Shown: positions 34,401-47,004, counted from the first letter of the stretch. The stretch: 64,000 bases of DNA from Trileptium ribeirensis (GCA_030248225.1 JASANE010001579.1:1-64000); one strand, 5' to 3'. The notes: generated from the letters alone by a model not told the origin. Made by a program: numbers and translations.

Positions 34401-36865
34401 GTGTACTTTTCAATCATTGTTATTGCGGATTTTAGTCCGTAAGTTGTACAAAGAAAAAACGGTAATGTTTAATGATATTATCAATCCTCAATTTATAGAG
34501 TTGTGAAAAGTTTATATCGTCGAAACATTGTACAAAGTATATGTGAGTAAAGAAATAGCCAGATTTTCAATTTCTGGCTCAGTTCACCCTTTCCTGAACC
34601 TACGCTCGGATGCGATAGACAGATCTTAGGGTCTGCCATGATTCGACTCTTCATAAACCATAATGGGCTCGGCTGGGCTCATCTCTTCCGATGGAAAACC
34701 AGGCTCGGTTCGGCTCTTAGGCTTGCAATAATAAAACTTTGCCATATAATACTATATTATTTCAGAAAACGTTAGAGGTATACAAATCAACAAATGAACT
34801 ATATACAGTTGATTTTAGAGCTGTTATGAAGAGACCATAGCTTTTCCATACGCAATAGGCTCTGACAGATTCTAGGCTCAGAGTTCCTTAGACATCACAG
34901 CAGCGTCGGTTTCGATTGGTTCTACATCCGACCCAAAACTAGAGCCAAAGTTCTCACGCTTAGTAAAAAGTAACATATACCGATCCCCAGAACATTAAAT
35001 TTTTGGACTGCATGTCACAAACGCGTCATAGTCTTGTAAAGGTAGTTGCAAGTGCAGTAAAATATTAGAAAGGTATAGTGAATACCAGCATTCATCGGAT
35101 ATTATTCTCCATGAAGCCGTGCCGTAGGCTGTTGGTTACAAGATTTAGAATAACATTTTTAACAAGAAATTTGAAATTTCAATGCAATTTGTTGTAAAGA
35201 TCTTTTATTGCGGCTTAATTGTATGAGAGATTTTTATGATTGTACAAAGTCACATTTTTCAAGTGTCTATTACACTGTACATGCAACATATAATGCTTGC
35301 TGTAAATACACAGACTTGGGCAGATCATGCATTATTTTACGTAAAAGTACGTTATAGCTGCATTTTTGGTTTGTGTGTAAATAGGAATACTTTTCTAGAA
35401 TATATATTGGATGTTGTTGAAAATGATAAATGAGGTTTGTGTGCTACGTTTTGTAGAAGGAACCTACAGATAGGAGTACAATGTTGCCGGTTTGTTAATG
35501 AATAAACGGCTATGAGCTTCTAATTTTGTTCTGGATAAACTGATAGAAATATGGGTCTCATCAGTTTACTTAACGTATAATTTATATTTAACATACTTAA
35601 CCAAATCGGATTATAGTGTTTTATGTACTATAAATGAAGAAAGAAGAGTAGTGATGTTTTGGATTAGAACTTATTAAATGTAGTTTGATATTTGACACAT
35701 GATGTTTATTGACACAACACAACGGAAAATAATTGAACGCAGCTAGTCGTATATCTCAAAAGGATGATTTACAAAAATAGTAGATAAAAGAAATGTTTGG
35801 AAATTTTAATTTTAAAGTAATAAAAGGTTGCATACTATATATTTTACATTAACTTGTTATATATCAAACTAAAAACCTTGTATATATTTATAACGCTCGT
35901 AACGCCATACACATACGTTTAAATTTATTTAAATCACATATGGTTTCTACATCTAGAAGTTTTTGTGGGTTCCTGTCATAATAGATATACAATGTTCTGA
36001 GATTTAATTTATACGCCCCTGCTTCGAATATTTAATTTACCACTAATTCGAGATTGCAAATTTGTAGCACTATTCAATAAGATTTAAAGGCAAAACTATT
36101 ATATCGTTTACAACTGTTACTTCAAGTTTTACTAAGTTCTGAGAATTTGCTTAAAATATAATCAAATGCGCCGAGTTATGTGTTAGTTACAGTTAATTCG
36201 ATAACTCATGTTTTTCTGCTAGTTTTTGGAACAACTTTTACAGCTAGAAAATATTTACACGCAGAATATCGAATCGAAATGTCAACCCATGACACTTTTG
36301 GTGGGATTCAAAATATGTTTACAGAAACTTTGTAATATTTTAAAAGAATTTTGAATGTTTGTCTAGGTCTCGCTAGTCCAGATTTTAGGGTATATCAGCT
36401 GAGATTTTGTTCAATCAGCGAGTCAGTCGCAGCCTCAGGTAGCAGATTCAGTTGTAATCAAAGAGCTCAGAGTAAGTGTAATTTTCTTGTAATATTCTTA
36501 GCTTAAGAGCCATACGGCGCCTTGATATTTTACAGCTTTTGCTCGGTGAAGTTTAGTTAACAGCTAAGCAGTACATAATTGTTTCCACATATTCTATTGG
36601 GGCTTTAGAGAGCACAGGCGTAGTCCTAAAAATTCTTGCCCAAGAGCACAGAGGTGCTCCAGTGTTTTTCTGACCCAATAGCGGAGAACACAGAGCAATT
36701 TTTATTGACTTTAACTAAGTTGAGCTGAGCTTAGGCGAGAGCTTAAGTGGATCGAAAGGTTCACCTTGCGTTTCATAAAAATTCTTAGATCCACCTTGCA
36801 GCTTCTTCAGCTGGTACTCTTATCAATTTATTGTTCTGTTTATTTTAATATTATTATACCTGGTG
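31451..36865. other. Intergenic, largely featureless
   Basis: No exon, TIR element or array found apart from the B-box-like site near 32640 and a diverged duplication of a TGTGAGAATG/CATGCATTATCCG segment at 33835-33960. AT-rich with stops in all frames. Confidence 0.4.
32570..32665 (+). other. Possible tRNA-derived SINE head (B-box-like)
   Basis: GGTTCAATCC at about 32640 matches the Pol III B-box, preceded by TGCACCCGAGCGACCAA as in many SINE heads. The expected 5-bp T-stem and 7-bp acceptor stem do not form, so it is not called a tRNA. Confidence 0.3.
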
Positions 36866-37079
36866 TAGTAAGTGGAGTCATAGATCGCGGAGCGCTACTA
36901 TTACACAAATTCAACGTTGGAAAAATTGAAGTTTTATACCTAATAGGGCTCGCTTCGCTACATGTTTACGTCTAGTAAGTGGAGTCATAGATCGCGGAGC
37001 GCTACTATTACACAAATTCAACGTTGGAAAAATTGAAGTTTTATACCTAATAGGGCTCGCTTCGCTACATGTTTACGTT
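36866..37079. repeat. Near-perfect 107-bp tandem duplication
   Basis: 36866-36972 and 36973-37079 agree at 106 of 107 bases (unit starts TAGTAAGTGGAGTCATAGAT). The identity implies a recent event or an assembly artefact. Confidence 0.95.
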
Positions 37080-40000
37080 TGTAGGTATATATGTATGCGT
37101 TACGACCATGAATGGAATCAAAAAAGGAAAAGGACCAGACCTGATTTTCTCGACGATCCTAGGATGCCACGGACCTCAGCCAGTAAGGAACTCCTATTAA
37201 TACATTACCAAGAGGTATTTAAAATTAGTTCGACAGTAACTAAAATCAAAAGTATCAAATTTAAGGGGGACAGCAACATCCTAGTTAAAATATACCCCAA
37301 TAAGCAACAGGATACAATGGAAAACGATAGATTTGTTAAAAACAATTTTCTGTCACCAGGAATACCGGACACGATTCGGACTATCCGTATCCTGTCACGA
37401 AATTGAACATAGAACAAGAATACTTTTCGGTGTCGAATTTCATGGGCTTTTCAATGAGACCGCTATAACGAAATTGAACGACTGATTATCGAGTTATCCT
37501 CTTCTGGATCCCTATCAGCTCAAAGAGCTGCTACTTACGCTAAGTCGGGCTGTTGGTGTCATTTGGAAATTCTCACGACACACGATAGATTATATAGTCG
37601 TTAATTTAATTTAGAGATATATCCTATATATTCTACACGAACCTCGTAATATCATTCCCCTGTCACCTGTTCTTCAGCGCGAACCGTTTGTAGTCGTAAT
37701 GCTGGTGAAACTCGCGGCTAAAATCGCTAACATTATTGAGTTTGTAACCTTCTTACGATTTGTAGCATAGTGTCTTATATACGAGTCTTATATATCAATA
37801 TTTTCCTTAGGTAGACTTAAAACTAAGTCTTATCATTACATCTTGTCAAACTTTCTGATTCGTGTGAGGGACACATAAGTCTTATTTTCACTCTTCGCCA
37901 GCCCTTGATGGACCGGCAAGTATGCAGTTAAAATCACATAGTGAAGGAAGTCTTCAAGCAAAATCGGGGTCTGGGTTAGTCTAAAATTTAGGGAAACACA
38001 GTTAGCTCCCAAATTTGAGGATAAAATACATGATCTAACATGCGCCCCCATCTTTGGAAGTGTGTTCGGTTCTGGAAAAATTTTGCATTCAGACCTGATG
38101 ACAGCAAAACCCTCAAAATTTCCAGAGCGACTCGATCGCTACTTTTTAGATATTTCTCTATTTTTGCCTTTTGACCCTTTAGCTCTGGCACAGATTATAT
38201 ATACTCGGTTTCAGCATGGATTCATATTTCTTTCCCTGTCATCATAGAAAATTTTCTCGGACGATAACAGAAGCACTCAGTGCATTTATAACACGAACAC
38301 ACTCGTGAAATATCAATTTTACAAGCATTCGAACATTGTACAAGCATTGGAAAACTGAACTGCTAACATACATACACAAGCGGTTGCAATACTGGATACC
38401 GGCACAGCATCGAGGGCAATCGGTTGGGAAACCAAAGAGAAAGGAAAGCATGGGTTAGTTTCGGGTTCGAAATTTTAAGCCTTGACGGTTGAGACGACTC
38501 TAGGATCGTATCTAGTGAAGGCGTCCAAAACGTTTGAAACTACGGTCAACTGAACGGGATACGCATCAAATTGCTATAAGAGGCAAGACTTTGCAACCAA
38601 TTTTCGTGTAGGCTTGTACTCGAAATATGAGTTTGAGGCAGCCACATCCGGGCTCTCGATATTATGTAAGAACTAGACCATTTTAACAGTTTACTGGAGT
38701 TTTACAAGACCCAAAATTCATCAGGATTAGGATTAGACAACGATATAACTTCGCCCCAGTGAGAACGTGCAATTTTGTACATACTTTGAGTTTTCTTAAT
38801 TTTATCAGCATCAATCGGTGGACCGCCCATCCAGAGTTATTTGAGTAGACTGTAGATTGGACTATCTAAGGTGACTTAGATTTTGGTAACTACGTAGGAC
38901 CGCTGGAAAATAAATAAACTAATTTGACACAAACGACCAACATCCAACTATTATAATGAAATCCCTTTTGACCAGGTGGATGCCTCATCTAGGTAAGCCC
39001 TCAAGCATAGAAACTAAGGTTTCGCAAGAGATTGCTAAGATTTAGCATAGAACAAAAAGATGACATAAATTCGGCCTCACAGTGATGTGTAGATTTGAAT
39101 ATTTTTCGCAGTCAGACCGTATTTGGAATAGAGATCAGCGAGGAGTCCCGCTAAGCTCACGCCAGAGATTTGCAACCAGATTACCTAGGAAGCTTGCTGC
39201 TGCAGATAGGAGTTGAAATTTAACAAGGCTTACCTACCCGATGATGACACAAAATGCCCCTTTGTAAAGGTGTAAGGTTGTATTAATTCCGAGTAGACCT
39301 TATCCGTCGTAAAATGTTCAAATTGTGTGGCTTTTTGGGTATCGTAGCGCAACCTAGGAATGATGCCACAATTTAAGCTTACTAGCAATCACCCGCAACT
39401 AGAATTTGTGATCCTATGGGATTAGAAAAATGACACAACAATATTATGTTGTGAGATTAAATTTGATTACGTAGCGGGGTTTGTCACGTACGTCAAAACA
39501 GCGTTCCGATTCTTAGACCTGGGAACTCAGTACAATGTACACCACCAAACTTAGCAACCTCCGCGGGAGATCCAGATTTTAGGATATACCGAGTAATTAA
39601 TTTCAGTAAAACCATGGAGACTAAACCTTCAATAATCTAACCATAGAGGAATTTCAATTTATCTAAGAGTGGGCTTCATGACAAATTTTGGGTAATATAG
39701 AGAGGGTTATTAGGTTCGCAGGCGAGTTCATCAGTTGGCTTGGGCCGTCTGATAGCCATTGAATACTCCCCGACCCCAAAAATCGGCATTGTTAGAACGT
39801 GTTCCATTGTGTTGTCGATTGTAGTAGGTTACCTCGTTATTGATCGTAGGTAGCATGAATAAAGAATGTCAAATTTAAATATATCACTATACGTCGTTAT
39901 GGTTGTGACAGTTAAGGATGGAAAAAAGTTCTGCGAATAAGCAAAGGGAGCGGCAACCACTTTTCCCCTGAGCCTTGATGGCTCTATAAATTTTCAGCCT

Positions 40001-41264
40001 GCGAGTATCGTTCCCGGTAGAAGAGCGCACTACGGCGCAGCCACACGCGAGTGTCGCGATAGGTTATTAGCGTACCGTGGCACGACAACCAGTTCGGACG
40101 TTATTTGAGAAATGCCAACATTATACGAAACATCAAAATTATCATTGTTGGAATGGAGCGTAAAATATGGTTACGAATTAGTGATAGCAAATATATAGTT
40201 CTAGGGGGGGCGGTGGCGGCCCACGGGTCCGCATACTGCCCTCCCCTTTTTGTGCCCGACAAGCTCTGCGGGAACCGTATCAGGTTACAAAAAACTTGGG
40301 ATTTTCGATTCGATGCAGACTGGTGGGACAAAGGAAGCTCTCGGTTCGTCAAGCTTTTAAGTGCGCTTAGATGCACAAACGCTTGTTTGAAAAATCGCAA
40401 AAAATACAACTTTGGTCCGGACGAAGTCATTTGGAATCCAGGTCGAGGAGAAGAGACATAAGGATTAACACAGGGACTCCGTAGAAGCATCCATCAAAAT
40501 TCGAGTCAGTGCCCCTGTGAGCTTTTAGTACCGCTGAGGACGACCCATCTACAAAATCTTGGACGAGCGATGTCAAGCCGTGCAGCTACGATAGAGAGTG
40601 TCGTCATATATATCTTGGATAGAAACGTAACTCCGGATACAAGTACGGCCGCCTCAAATGCCGGGTAACGTGCCCTAGCCTGTCGGCTGTTATTGCCCCA
40701 TCCAGCTCACTAAAGGCCTTCAACGGGAAAGGCGTGTCTGAAAGCAAATTACGGAAAAATACAAACCTAATTCTAAAGGATCATAATTTAGGAGCGGGCT
40801 GGCAACCTCGTGCTGGCACAGGTTGTGCAAATGAGTTCGGGCCCGTGAAAGGTGCATCAACGATTCAACTTCAAACATAACGATTGAAAGAGACAAAGAA
40901 TTAGTTGCGACCCAGGGAATGGAAACGGGCTAAGAGTTAGTGAGACCAATCGAACAAATTCGAGCTTTTTCCGTCGTGATATTTTGAAAGTAACATGTAC
41001 CCCAATACAAAACAATTGGACGTGTGTTCTCAAGCCGTGCAGCTGCGGTAGAGGTTAACGTCGGACTCCTTTAACAAAACCAACTACAGTGGGAAGGCCT
41101 CGTTGAGCTGGATTCAGAGGACGCGGCATTTACCCTCGAACCACGCGCACACTTCAGCTCTTCTTCCAGTCTCGGTACCATTAACTTCTCCGACAAGCGG
41201 CGGGAAATATAGGTTACAAGCCGACCACCTTGCGGCAAACGGCGTGCGCATGTGGCTCCAGGCT
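37080..41264. other. GC-richer intergenic block with broken frames
   Basis: Visibly less AT-rich than its flanks. Open frames of up to 129 codons (37095-37406, 40101-40490 on both strands) show no domain. A phrase CAAGCCGTGCAGCT recurs at 40576 and 41033. CCAGATTTTAGGRTATAYC occurs at 36380 and 39572, possibly remnants of long repeats. An old, decayed mobile element is likely but unproven. Confidence 0.35.
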
Positions 41265-42075
41265 CTATTAACGGTTCTTTTCCATTACCCCCAGCCCGAA
41301 TTTGGTCAATTTTGAAGATACAGAGCCGATTTTGTATCAATCGATTCAGCTCGTGAGACGGTCCAGAAAATACTCATTTTATCCACTTCCCTGAAATTTC
41401 TTTTAGATTTTTTGAGATTACAGTTTGAGATTTTAGGTCCCCTTGGGAACCTAAATTATATTTCTTCGGAATATGATCATATTGGTATATACCTTTGGTT
41501 TCGGCTTGGTGAGAGAAATCTAATGTGTGTAATTTATTTAAATCTACGCCACCGTTACAAAGTTATAAGGGAACAAGTAACCCTGATGGGCGGTACTTTA
41601 TAACGGTAGAAAAACGAACACCTTAGAGCGGGGGTTCGGGGGCAGTAGCCCCCCGACTTAGGCTTAGTGTATGTCTTATAAGGACCTTAGCTTAGGTTAA
41701 AACTTAGGCTTAGTATATCGAAAACGGCATGGCCTGCATTTTATTTTCGCCCCTCAGGGTTTTACTTGTCCCTTATAACTTTCTAACGGTGGCGTAGATT
41801 TCCATAAATTACATATATAATATAGATTTCTCTCAACAAGCCGAGTCGAATGGTACCCAATATGACAATATACCGAAGAAAAAATTTTGGGATCCCAAGG
41901 GGACCATTGGAACGTCAGAAATCGAAAAAAAATTTTCAGGGATGTGGATAAAATGAGTATTTTCTGAGCCGCTTCATCAAGCAGAATCGATTGATACCAA
42001 AATCAGCTCTGTATATATCTTTAAAATTGACCAAATTCGGGCTGGGAGATAACGGAAAATAACCCTATTAACAAT
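41265..42075. mobile_element. 800-bp palindrome with a MITE at its centre
   Basis: Arms of about 300 bp mirror each other: CAGCCCGAATTTGGTCAATT, AATACTCATTTTATCCAC, TCCCCTTGGGAACC and GCCACCGTTA on the left have clear inverted partners on the right. The centre is the AAGTAACCCTGA MITE (41575-41767). No ORF. Confidence 0.85.
41575..41767. mobile_element. Short TIR element, AAGTAACCCTGA family, copy 2
   Basis: Inverted ends AAGTAACCCTGATGGGCG and, from the other side, AAGTAAAACCCTGAGGGGCG; 193 bp. The flanks are mirror images of one another because it sits at the axis of a larger palindrome. Confidence 0.85.
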
Positions 42076-43440
42076 ACTATGTGCAAATAGAGTTCCAAGT
42101 AGAAAACAGCAACACCAGGACGAGGCACAAACGCTGGGGTCAGATAGCCAGGACGGATATGGCTGACAATGTAACTGTAGGCATTTGCGCGGGCGCCACT
42201 GAGTAATGGAAAAGGCACATTATGCGTGCCGTGTAAAATCACACTTGATTATTTTGAATATACGTGAAGTGTAGTTATATTTTGTTCTTTGAAATAAGTA
42301 AACTGTGTTTATAAGCGGTAAACCTAAAGAAAAATAAGAAAAAATAGAAACGGAAACAGATAGGGACCTAGGATAACTCCACTCCGTAAAACTGGCACAA
42401 GACCCAATTTTCTAACCCCCACATTAAAACGCTACTTTACCCACTCTGCACAAGGTGGCGGGCCCTGGGATTTGCTGTCCGGTAACCCGATAAGCCAACG
42501 CATTTTTGACGTGACCAGGGCTAAGGAAGTGAAAACCAAAGTTGGATCCACGCCCGGAAGGCGGGAACCCGAAGCCAAAAAAAGTGGAAATTCTGGAATC
42601 ATGAGGGAGACGGAACAGCCTTACTATCTGTGAACAGGCTTAAGGGTTGGCCCTTCCTCGGGAGACCTTCGTACCATTAGAGGGTGGGCCAATGTAGGGG
42701 TTAGGTTGAACACAACGGTAAATACGCCGGCGGCCCACCAGGGTTGGTTTTTCCGGAAAAAAGTCAAAGCTTTATTGTTCGGGGCAAAATGGCAAACACA
42801 GTTTTATGCGAAATTGAATCCCACGTTGATTATTAATGCTTTGATTACTGAAAAAGGTCTAACTGCAATTTTGTCACAAAATTTGCCACTACACAGTGCA
42901 GCGGCGCTTGAATGTTTCCAAGGGGCAAGGTTATGTGAAAACCTCACAATGGCTATATCGATACGAGGAGTATAATTTGGTTCGAATTAATTGTGAAGGA
43001 ATTTCATAGGCAACCGCAAACTCATTTTCCGCGCGATAACATGTTAAAACGCTGCTGGTATATTATTTATACTGCAAAGCATCGCTCACGTCTTCATCTA
43101 TTTAATATTGATACAAAGATCACGCCGGTGGAGACAGAACCTGCGGTGGAATTCTTTTGTTAAATGCCAATGCACCTAACTGGACAAATATAAGGTTTCT
43201 GGTTGGTTGTTAAGGTCTTATAATAGTATGTTAGCATGGGCTGCTGAGATAAAGGCGATATTTATTTTTTACGGGGTTGGTGACTCTATGGGTAACCAAC
43301 CCCCGTCCCATATCCTCTTGTCATGTATGCCTGGCCTGTGTCAGTCTAGTTTACTGCTTTTATATGCTGAATAAAAATCCCATGGCTCTTTTAGTACCGC
43401 GCCTATTTATGCTTGGAAGACATCATTTCTACCATATAAA
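42076..43440. other. Intergenic block, unassigned
   Basis: A GC-richer patch at 42400-42720 leads into an 89-codon plus-strand frame (42706-42975) without a recognised motif. Probably part of the same decayed material as 37-41 kb. Confidence 0.3.
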
Positions 43441-43992
43441 TCATACGCATGAAATGAAAATGCTTTTTAAACGGGTGTAAATAATGGTCACGGCAGTAAT
43501 ATTTTGTTGCATAACGGTTCTCTGTTTTTTACTCCAAAATCCAGAAATAGTTTTTTTCCGGGGGGTAGGAAAAAAGTATATTTTCCGATGCCCAACCCTG
43601 CGGCCTACTAAGCTAACCGGTTCCCTTTGGTCAACTAGCGGTTCACCGAGGAGTCGGAGAAGTCGGGCACCACAGCGCGCAATTATAGCGCTGCAGCTGG
43701 GATCCTTAGGGATAGAACAGAACTGGTGATAGTACACTTTGCTCCTCGTTGGTATCTCTCGCCGTTTATAATTGTCCAATATGTCAACATGATGCACCAT
43801 CATGTCAACCTTTTCATTTCTGATAACATGCCATCGATCAAACACCCTGGTGTTTGTGTATAGCTTAAAATATATACTCAAAGGAAAATTTCTTACGGTG
43901 CCTGCTATTCGCTTCTGGCATCGTGTATTACATTTTGTCCATTCGGACTGGTCAGCGATCCACGCCACATCCTGTGGTATATAATCATATCG
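43441..43992 (-). other. Unassigned 175-codon open frame
   Basis: A minus-strand frame is open for 175 codons from the ATG at 43968 and extends a few codons upstream. It includes WIADQSEWTKCNTRCQKR, IYFKLYTNTRVFDRWHVIRN and VHHVDILDNYKRREIP. The first 100 residues have protein-like composition; the last 75 are less convincing. No catalytic motif is recognised. It could be a remnant of a mobile-element ORF or an exon of an unknown gene. It sits in a stretch of GC-richer DNA with several broken frames. Confidence 0.3.
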
Positions 43993-44811
43993 CCAGCTCT
44001 ACCATGTCTCGTCCACCCTAATATTAAACGAAAGAAGACAGTAGCGCGAAAGATGATTTGCGGAAATATATCACGGCTCTTAATAATTAGGAAAGTTAAA
44101 AATTTATTTATTAGCGAACACATTGAGCAACCCTATCAATTCAAAATAGATTCGACATTAAGCATCCACGGAACGTCGAAACGCTGTGGGGGCCACAATG
44201 GTCAAACAAATGCCGAGCGAATTCGTGCGGGAAGAGGCCTAGTTTGAGTTAAGGTTCACATAGTTTTGGCATTGACATGTTGACCACTCTGCTCGATATC
44301 GGTTCACGGTTATTCACGCTAACCAGCCAAACAACTTCCAAATGAGACCGAGATGGACAACAGCAGTAGGACTCTATGGCCTGTGAGCAAGTGTCAGTGT
44401 CAGCTTCCCTGATGAACCTCAGCAATTATTTCAGAGACTAGCCAACGCGCGCAGCCATTCGGGCAGGGTCCGAACACAACCCGTGAAGCACGCCTGCAAG
44501 TTATTAAGCTCCATAGCTTCTTGTGACTGGCCAAGAAAAGCTATAAATATTTTGGTTCACCCTTGAGATTATGATAGCCGTGGTCGTATGGGAATGGTGT
44601 TAGGAAGTTAATGATGATGCAGCTGCGTGCGGTGATTACATGCGTAGTGTGTAAAATGTACTCTATTTGATCCAAGCGGTACAACCCTGTCGCATACAGT
44701 GAGGGATCAATATGCTTTCTTTCACTATTATGACTAAACTGAGTCATCCAAATGTGACCTCAGAGTGAGTCTCACATGACTCAGACTGAGTCAACTTTTT
44801 AGCTCAGCTAT

Positions 44812-45089
44812 GTGTTGTTCACAAAGAAATGTGTGCACTTACTCGACATCGTAAACATAGACACGCGAGTGTATGGAAACATTACATTCGACAGTATGTA
44901 ACAACTTTCGTGAAGTGTTACGCAAAGCGGGTTATGCGTTCTTTATAACAACATGCAAATGTTTTTACCACCAGCTTTAGCCGCAGATGCTCAAGGTCCG
45001 AACCCCCAGGAATTTAGTGTTTCCATACACACGTGTGTATACGCTGACGATGTCGAGTAAATGCACACATTTCTCTGTGAACGACGCAC
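44812..45089. mobile_element. TIR element with about 75-bp inverted ends
   Basis: Ends 44812-44886 and 45015-45089 are inverted copies (GTTCACA(A/G)AGAAATGTGTGC, TTACTCGACATCG, GTGTATGGAAACA). A 3-bp TAT on each flank may be the target duplication. It ends about 200 bp before the upstream ORF of the small gene. Confidence 0.82.
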
Positions 45090-45285
45090 TATATGACTCG
45101 ACTATTCAATTTTCTGAGTAAAGTTGACTTAGCCTGAGTTGGTCCCAACCTTACGCATTAGATGACTTGAATCAGACTCAAGCTATTAAGTCAAATCTAA
45201 CTCAGCCTTTTTTACTGCCAACACTTCCAAACATCTACGTAACAGATTGGTCAGAGCGGTCAAGGTTACGACTATTCGTGTAAAC

Positions 45286-45363
45286 ATGGACGCCCAGCGG
45301 CTGGTTTGTTTGAAAGCGAGCCAGCGACGTCAGCCGAAAGCCTACCATACATATGACGGATAA
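45286..45363 (+). promoter_or_regulatory. Possible overlapping upstream ORF of the small RVxF gene
   Basis: An ATG at 45286 opens 25 codons (MDAQRLVCLKASQRRQPKAY and five more) and ends at TAA 45361-45363. It overlaps the inferred main ATG at 45353 in another frame. If transcribed as 5' UTR it would limit initiation at the main start. The transcript start is unknown. Confidence 0.3.
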
Positions 45364-45429
45364 GTCTGTCCGGTTTGACAATGTGGATCATATTCCCGTG
45401 TTCAGTGACACCGAAAGAAAATATAGAAG
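45353..45429 (+). CDS. Small RVxF gene, exon 1 (putative start)
   Basis: ATG at 45353 with 25 codons (MTDKSVRFDNVDHIPVFSDT, then ERKYR), ending AGAAG|GTGCAT. It leaves two bases that pair with the single base opening the next exon. The chosen ATG is the first in this frame near the exon. The GTGCAT donor is weak. Confidence 0.5.
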
Positions 45430-47004
45430 GTGCATCAGGATAACAAAATCGGAAGCCAAATTACAACTTTTTCCAGTGTGCTAAGTGCAGAATTTACTTG
45501 TGTTTAACATGAGAGAGGAATTGTTTCGTGGATTTTTATGTAAATAACTGCAAGTTGCGGAAGATGAGATTTACTAAGCTGCATTTAGTTTTATCGACAA
45601 GGCTGTTTTGCAAAGGCAGTATTCCAAATTGAAAACTTATTGAAACGGTTTTAACAGGCTATGATCCTCTTATTATTTTCTGCACATTCAAACGTCTAAA
45701 CAATACACTACAAAACTTGCATTTATTTCAGATGCCTTATGTCATAGGAAGAATTTACTATTTTATAATGAAATTGCTCTGAAGCATTTTACAATGAGAT
45801 TGCTCTTTTGTTCGCACTAGCTATGTGTTTCTTTGAAACTCAGCGATCGGAGATTCCACTGAGTTTTCTGTGTTTATTACGCAATGTGGTGATTGTGCAA
45901 ATCCATCGGATGCCGGAGTCCTATTTCATGAACCCATATTTTGCAGGAAATCTATTGAATACATAACTGTTCTAGAAACATTGAGAAATTTGCTTCCAAA
46001 CACTGGGAATTGTTTAAAGTATTTCCGGCATAGACGCTCGAGCCTTGTCCCGGAGGAAATGATGTAATCTATCATGCAGAAGTACGACTTGGAATCACGG
46101 GAAACCGGGAGAATTGCAGTTTACGCGAACACCCTGGTTACAGTACTCGCCAAAAACAATGCTTGAAGTTCGAGCGAGACGGCACCGTGTGAGTGGATTC
46201 CTCTAATTCCGAGAACTATAAAAACTAATAAATTTCAGTTTTACAACGAAGTGATCTTGAGCGAGTTGTATGAGCGCGTTTCGAGGGATCGACAGCATGT
46301 ATTGCAAGAAGATAAAAAATGTAAGTTCTATCTCAGGCAATCGCTATATTATGAACTGAAAGCCTTTGTAACTTTGAAAAAATTTTTTTAAATGAGTCCA
46401 GATTTATTCTCGGACTTGCATGTCGGTTGTTCAATGACAGAAGATCGACAGTCGTTCCTAATAGCAATGTTACAATCTCGTTTTTGTCATTTGAACCTGA
46501 CAAGTGATAATATTCCTAACGTTGCGATTAAATGTTTACAGAGAATTAAGAATTGACATCCATCAAAGTATACTAAGTAATAGTATATATACAATACAAT
46601 ATTATGCCAAAATAGGAAACACTGAGTAATTTACATTTTATGCATTGTTTTAAATGTGTAGACATCTCTAAACAAATAATTATATCTTCAATTAGGTACA
46701 CTAGTAATTTGTCAAGCTCGAAATGATTAATCGTTAGGTTTTTAGAATTTATTTTTACTATTTACATAGAAGTCCATAAGCTCAACGTGTATATCGGCGA
46801 TATGAAAGAAAGGCACACGTAATGTCGACAGCAAAATAAATGCACATAAAAGAAACTAATTTTTCAGTAGCTGGCGACAAGTACAGCAAAAATTACGATA
46901 AATCTACAATGAGCTCGCAACGAATTCGACCAACAATAATTACTGCAACACTTTACAACCTGATAAAAAGTACTAAAGCTTTCTTAGCCGTTTATATCGT
47001 CTAA
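45353..47004 (+). CDS. Small four-exon gene, 134 aa, with KSVRF (RVxF-type) motif
   Basis: Gene-level entry: join 45353-45429, 46080-46188, 46239-46320, 46868-47004. Phases agree throughout and the introns are 650, 50 and 547 bp. The predicted protein begins MTDKSVRFDNVDHIPVF; KSVRF fits the [RK]x(0-1)[VI]xF consensus by which many regulators dock to protein phosphatase 1. The middle is basic (YSPKTMLEVRARRHRFYNEV, then ILSELYERVSRDRQHVLQED), probably helical, and the C-terminus is hydrophobic. The spacing of an RVxF-like element before an R-rich RF segment loosely recalls PPP1R15-type regulators, but I do not recognise the family and that link is weak. The gene converges with the SFMBT homologue on the other strand. 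The first donor (AG|GTGCAT) is non-consensus, so exon 1 is the least certain part. Confidence 0.6.
46080..46188 (+). CDS. Small RVxF gene, exon 2
   Basis: The acceptor is TATCATGCAG|AAGTAC and the donor CACCGT|GTGAGT. One base plus 36 codons: STTWNHGKPGELQFTRTPWL, then QYSPKTMLEVRARRHR. Only this frame is compatible with the splice sites and with the next exon. Confidence 0.65.
46239..46320 (+). CDS. Small RVxF gene, exon 3
   Basis: The acceptor ATAAATTTCAG|TTTTAC follows a 50-bp intron and the donor AAAAAAT|GTAAGT is full consensus. It encodes FYNEVILSELYERVSRDRQ and HVLQEDKK, helical and highly charged, and ends with one base of a codon. Confidence 0.75.
46868..47004 (+). CDS. Small RVxF gene, exon 4 with stop
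   Basis: The acceptor is CTAATTTTTCAG|TAGCTG. The split codon gives Leu, followed by AGDKYSKNYDKSTMSSQRIR and a hydrophobic end (FLAVYIV), with TAA at 47002-47004. Confidence 0.7.

Noticed and set aside
36380..39600. LTR retrotransposon bounded by CCAGATTTTAGG words at 36380 and 39572
   Set aside because: The shared stretch is only about 20 bases, with no primer-binding site, polypurine tract or pol motif found between.
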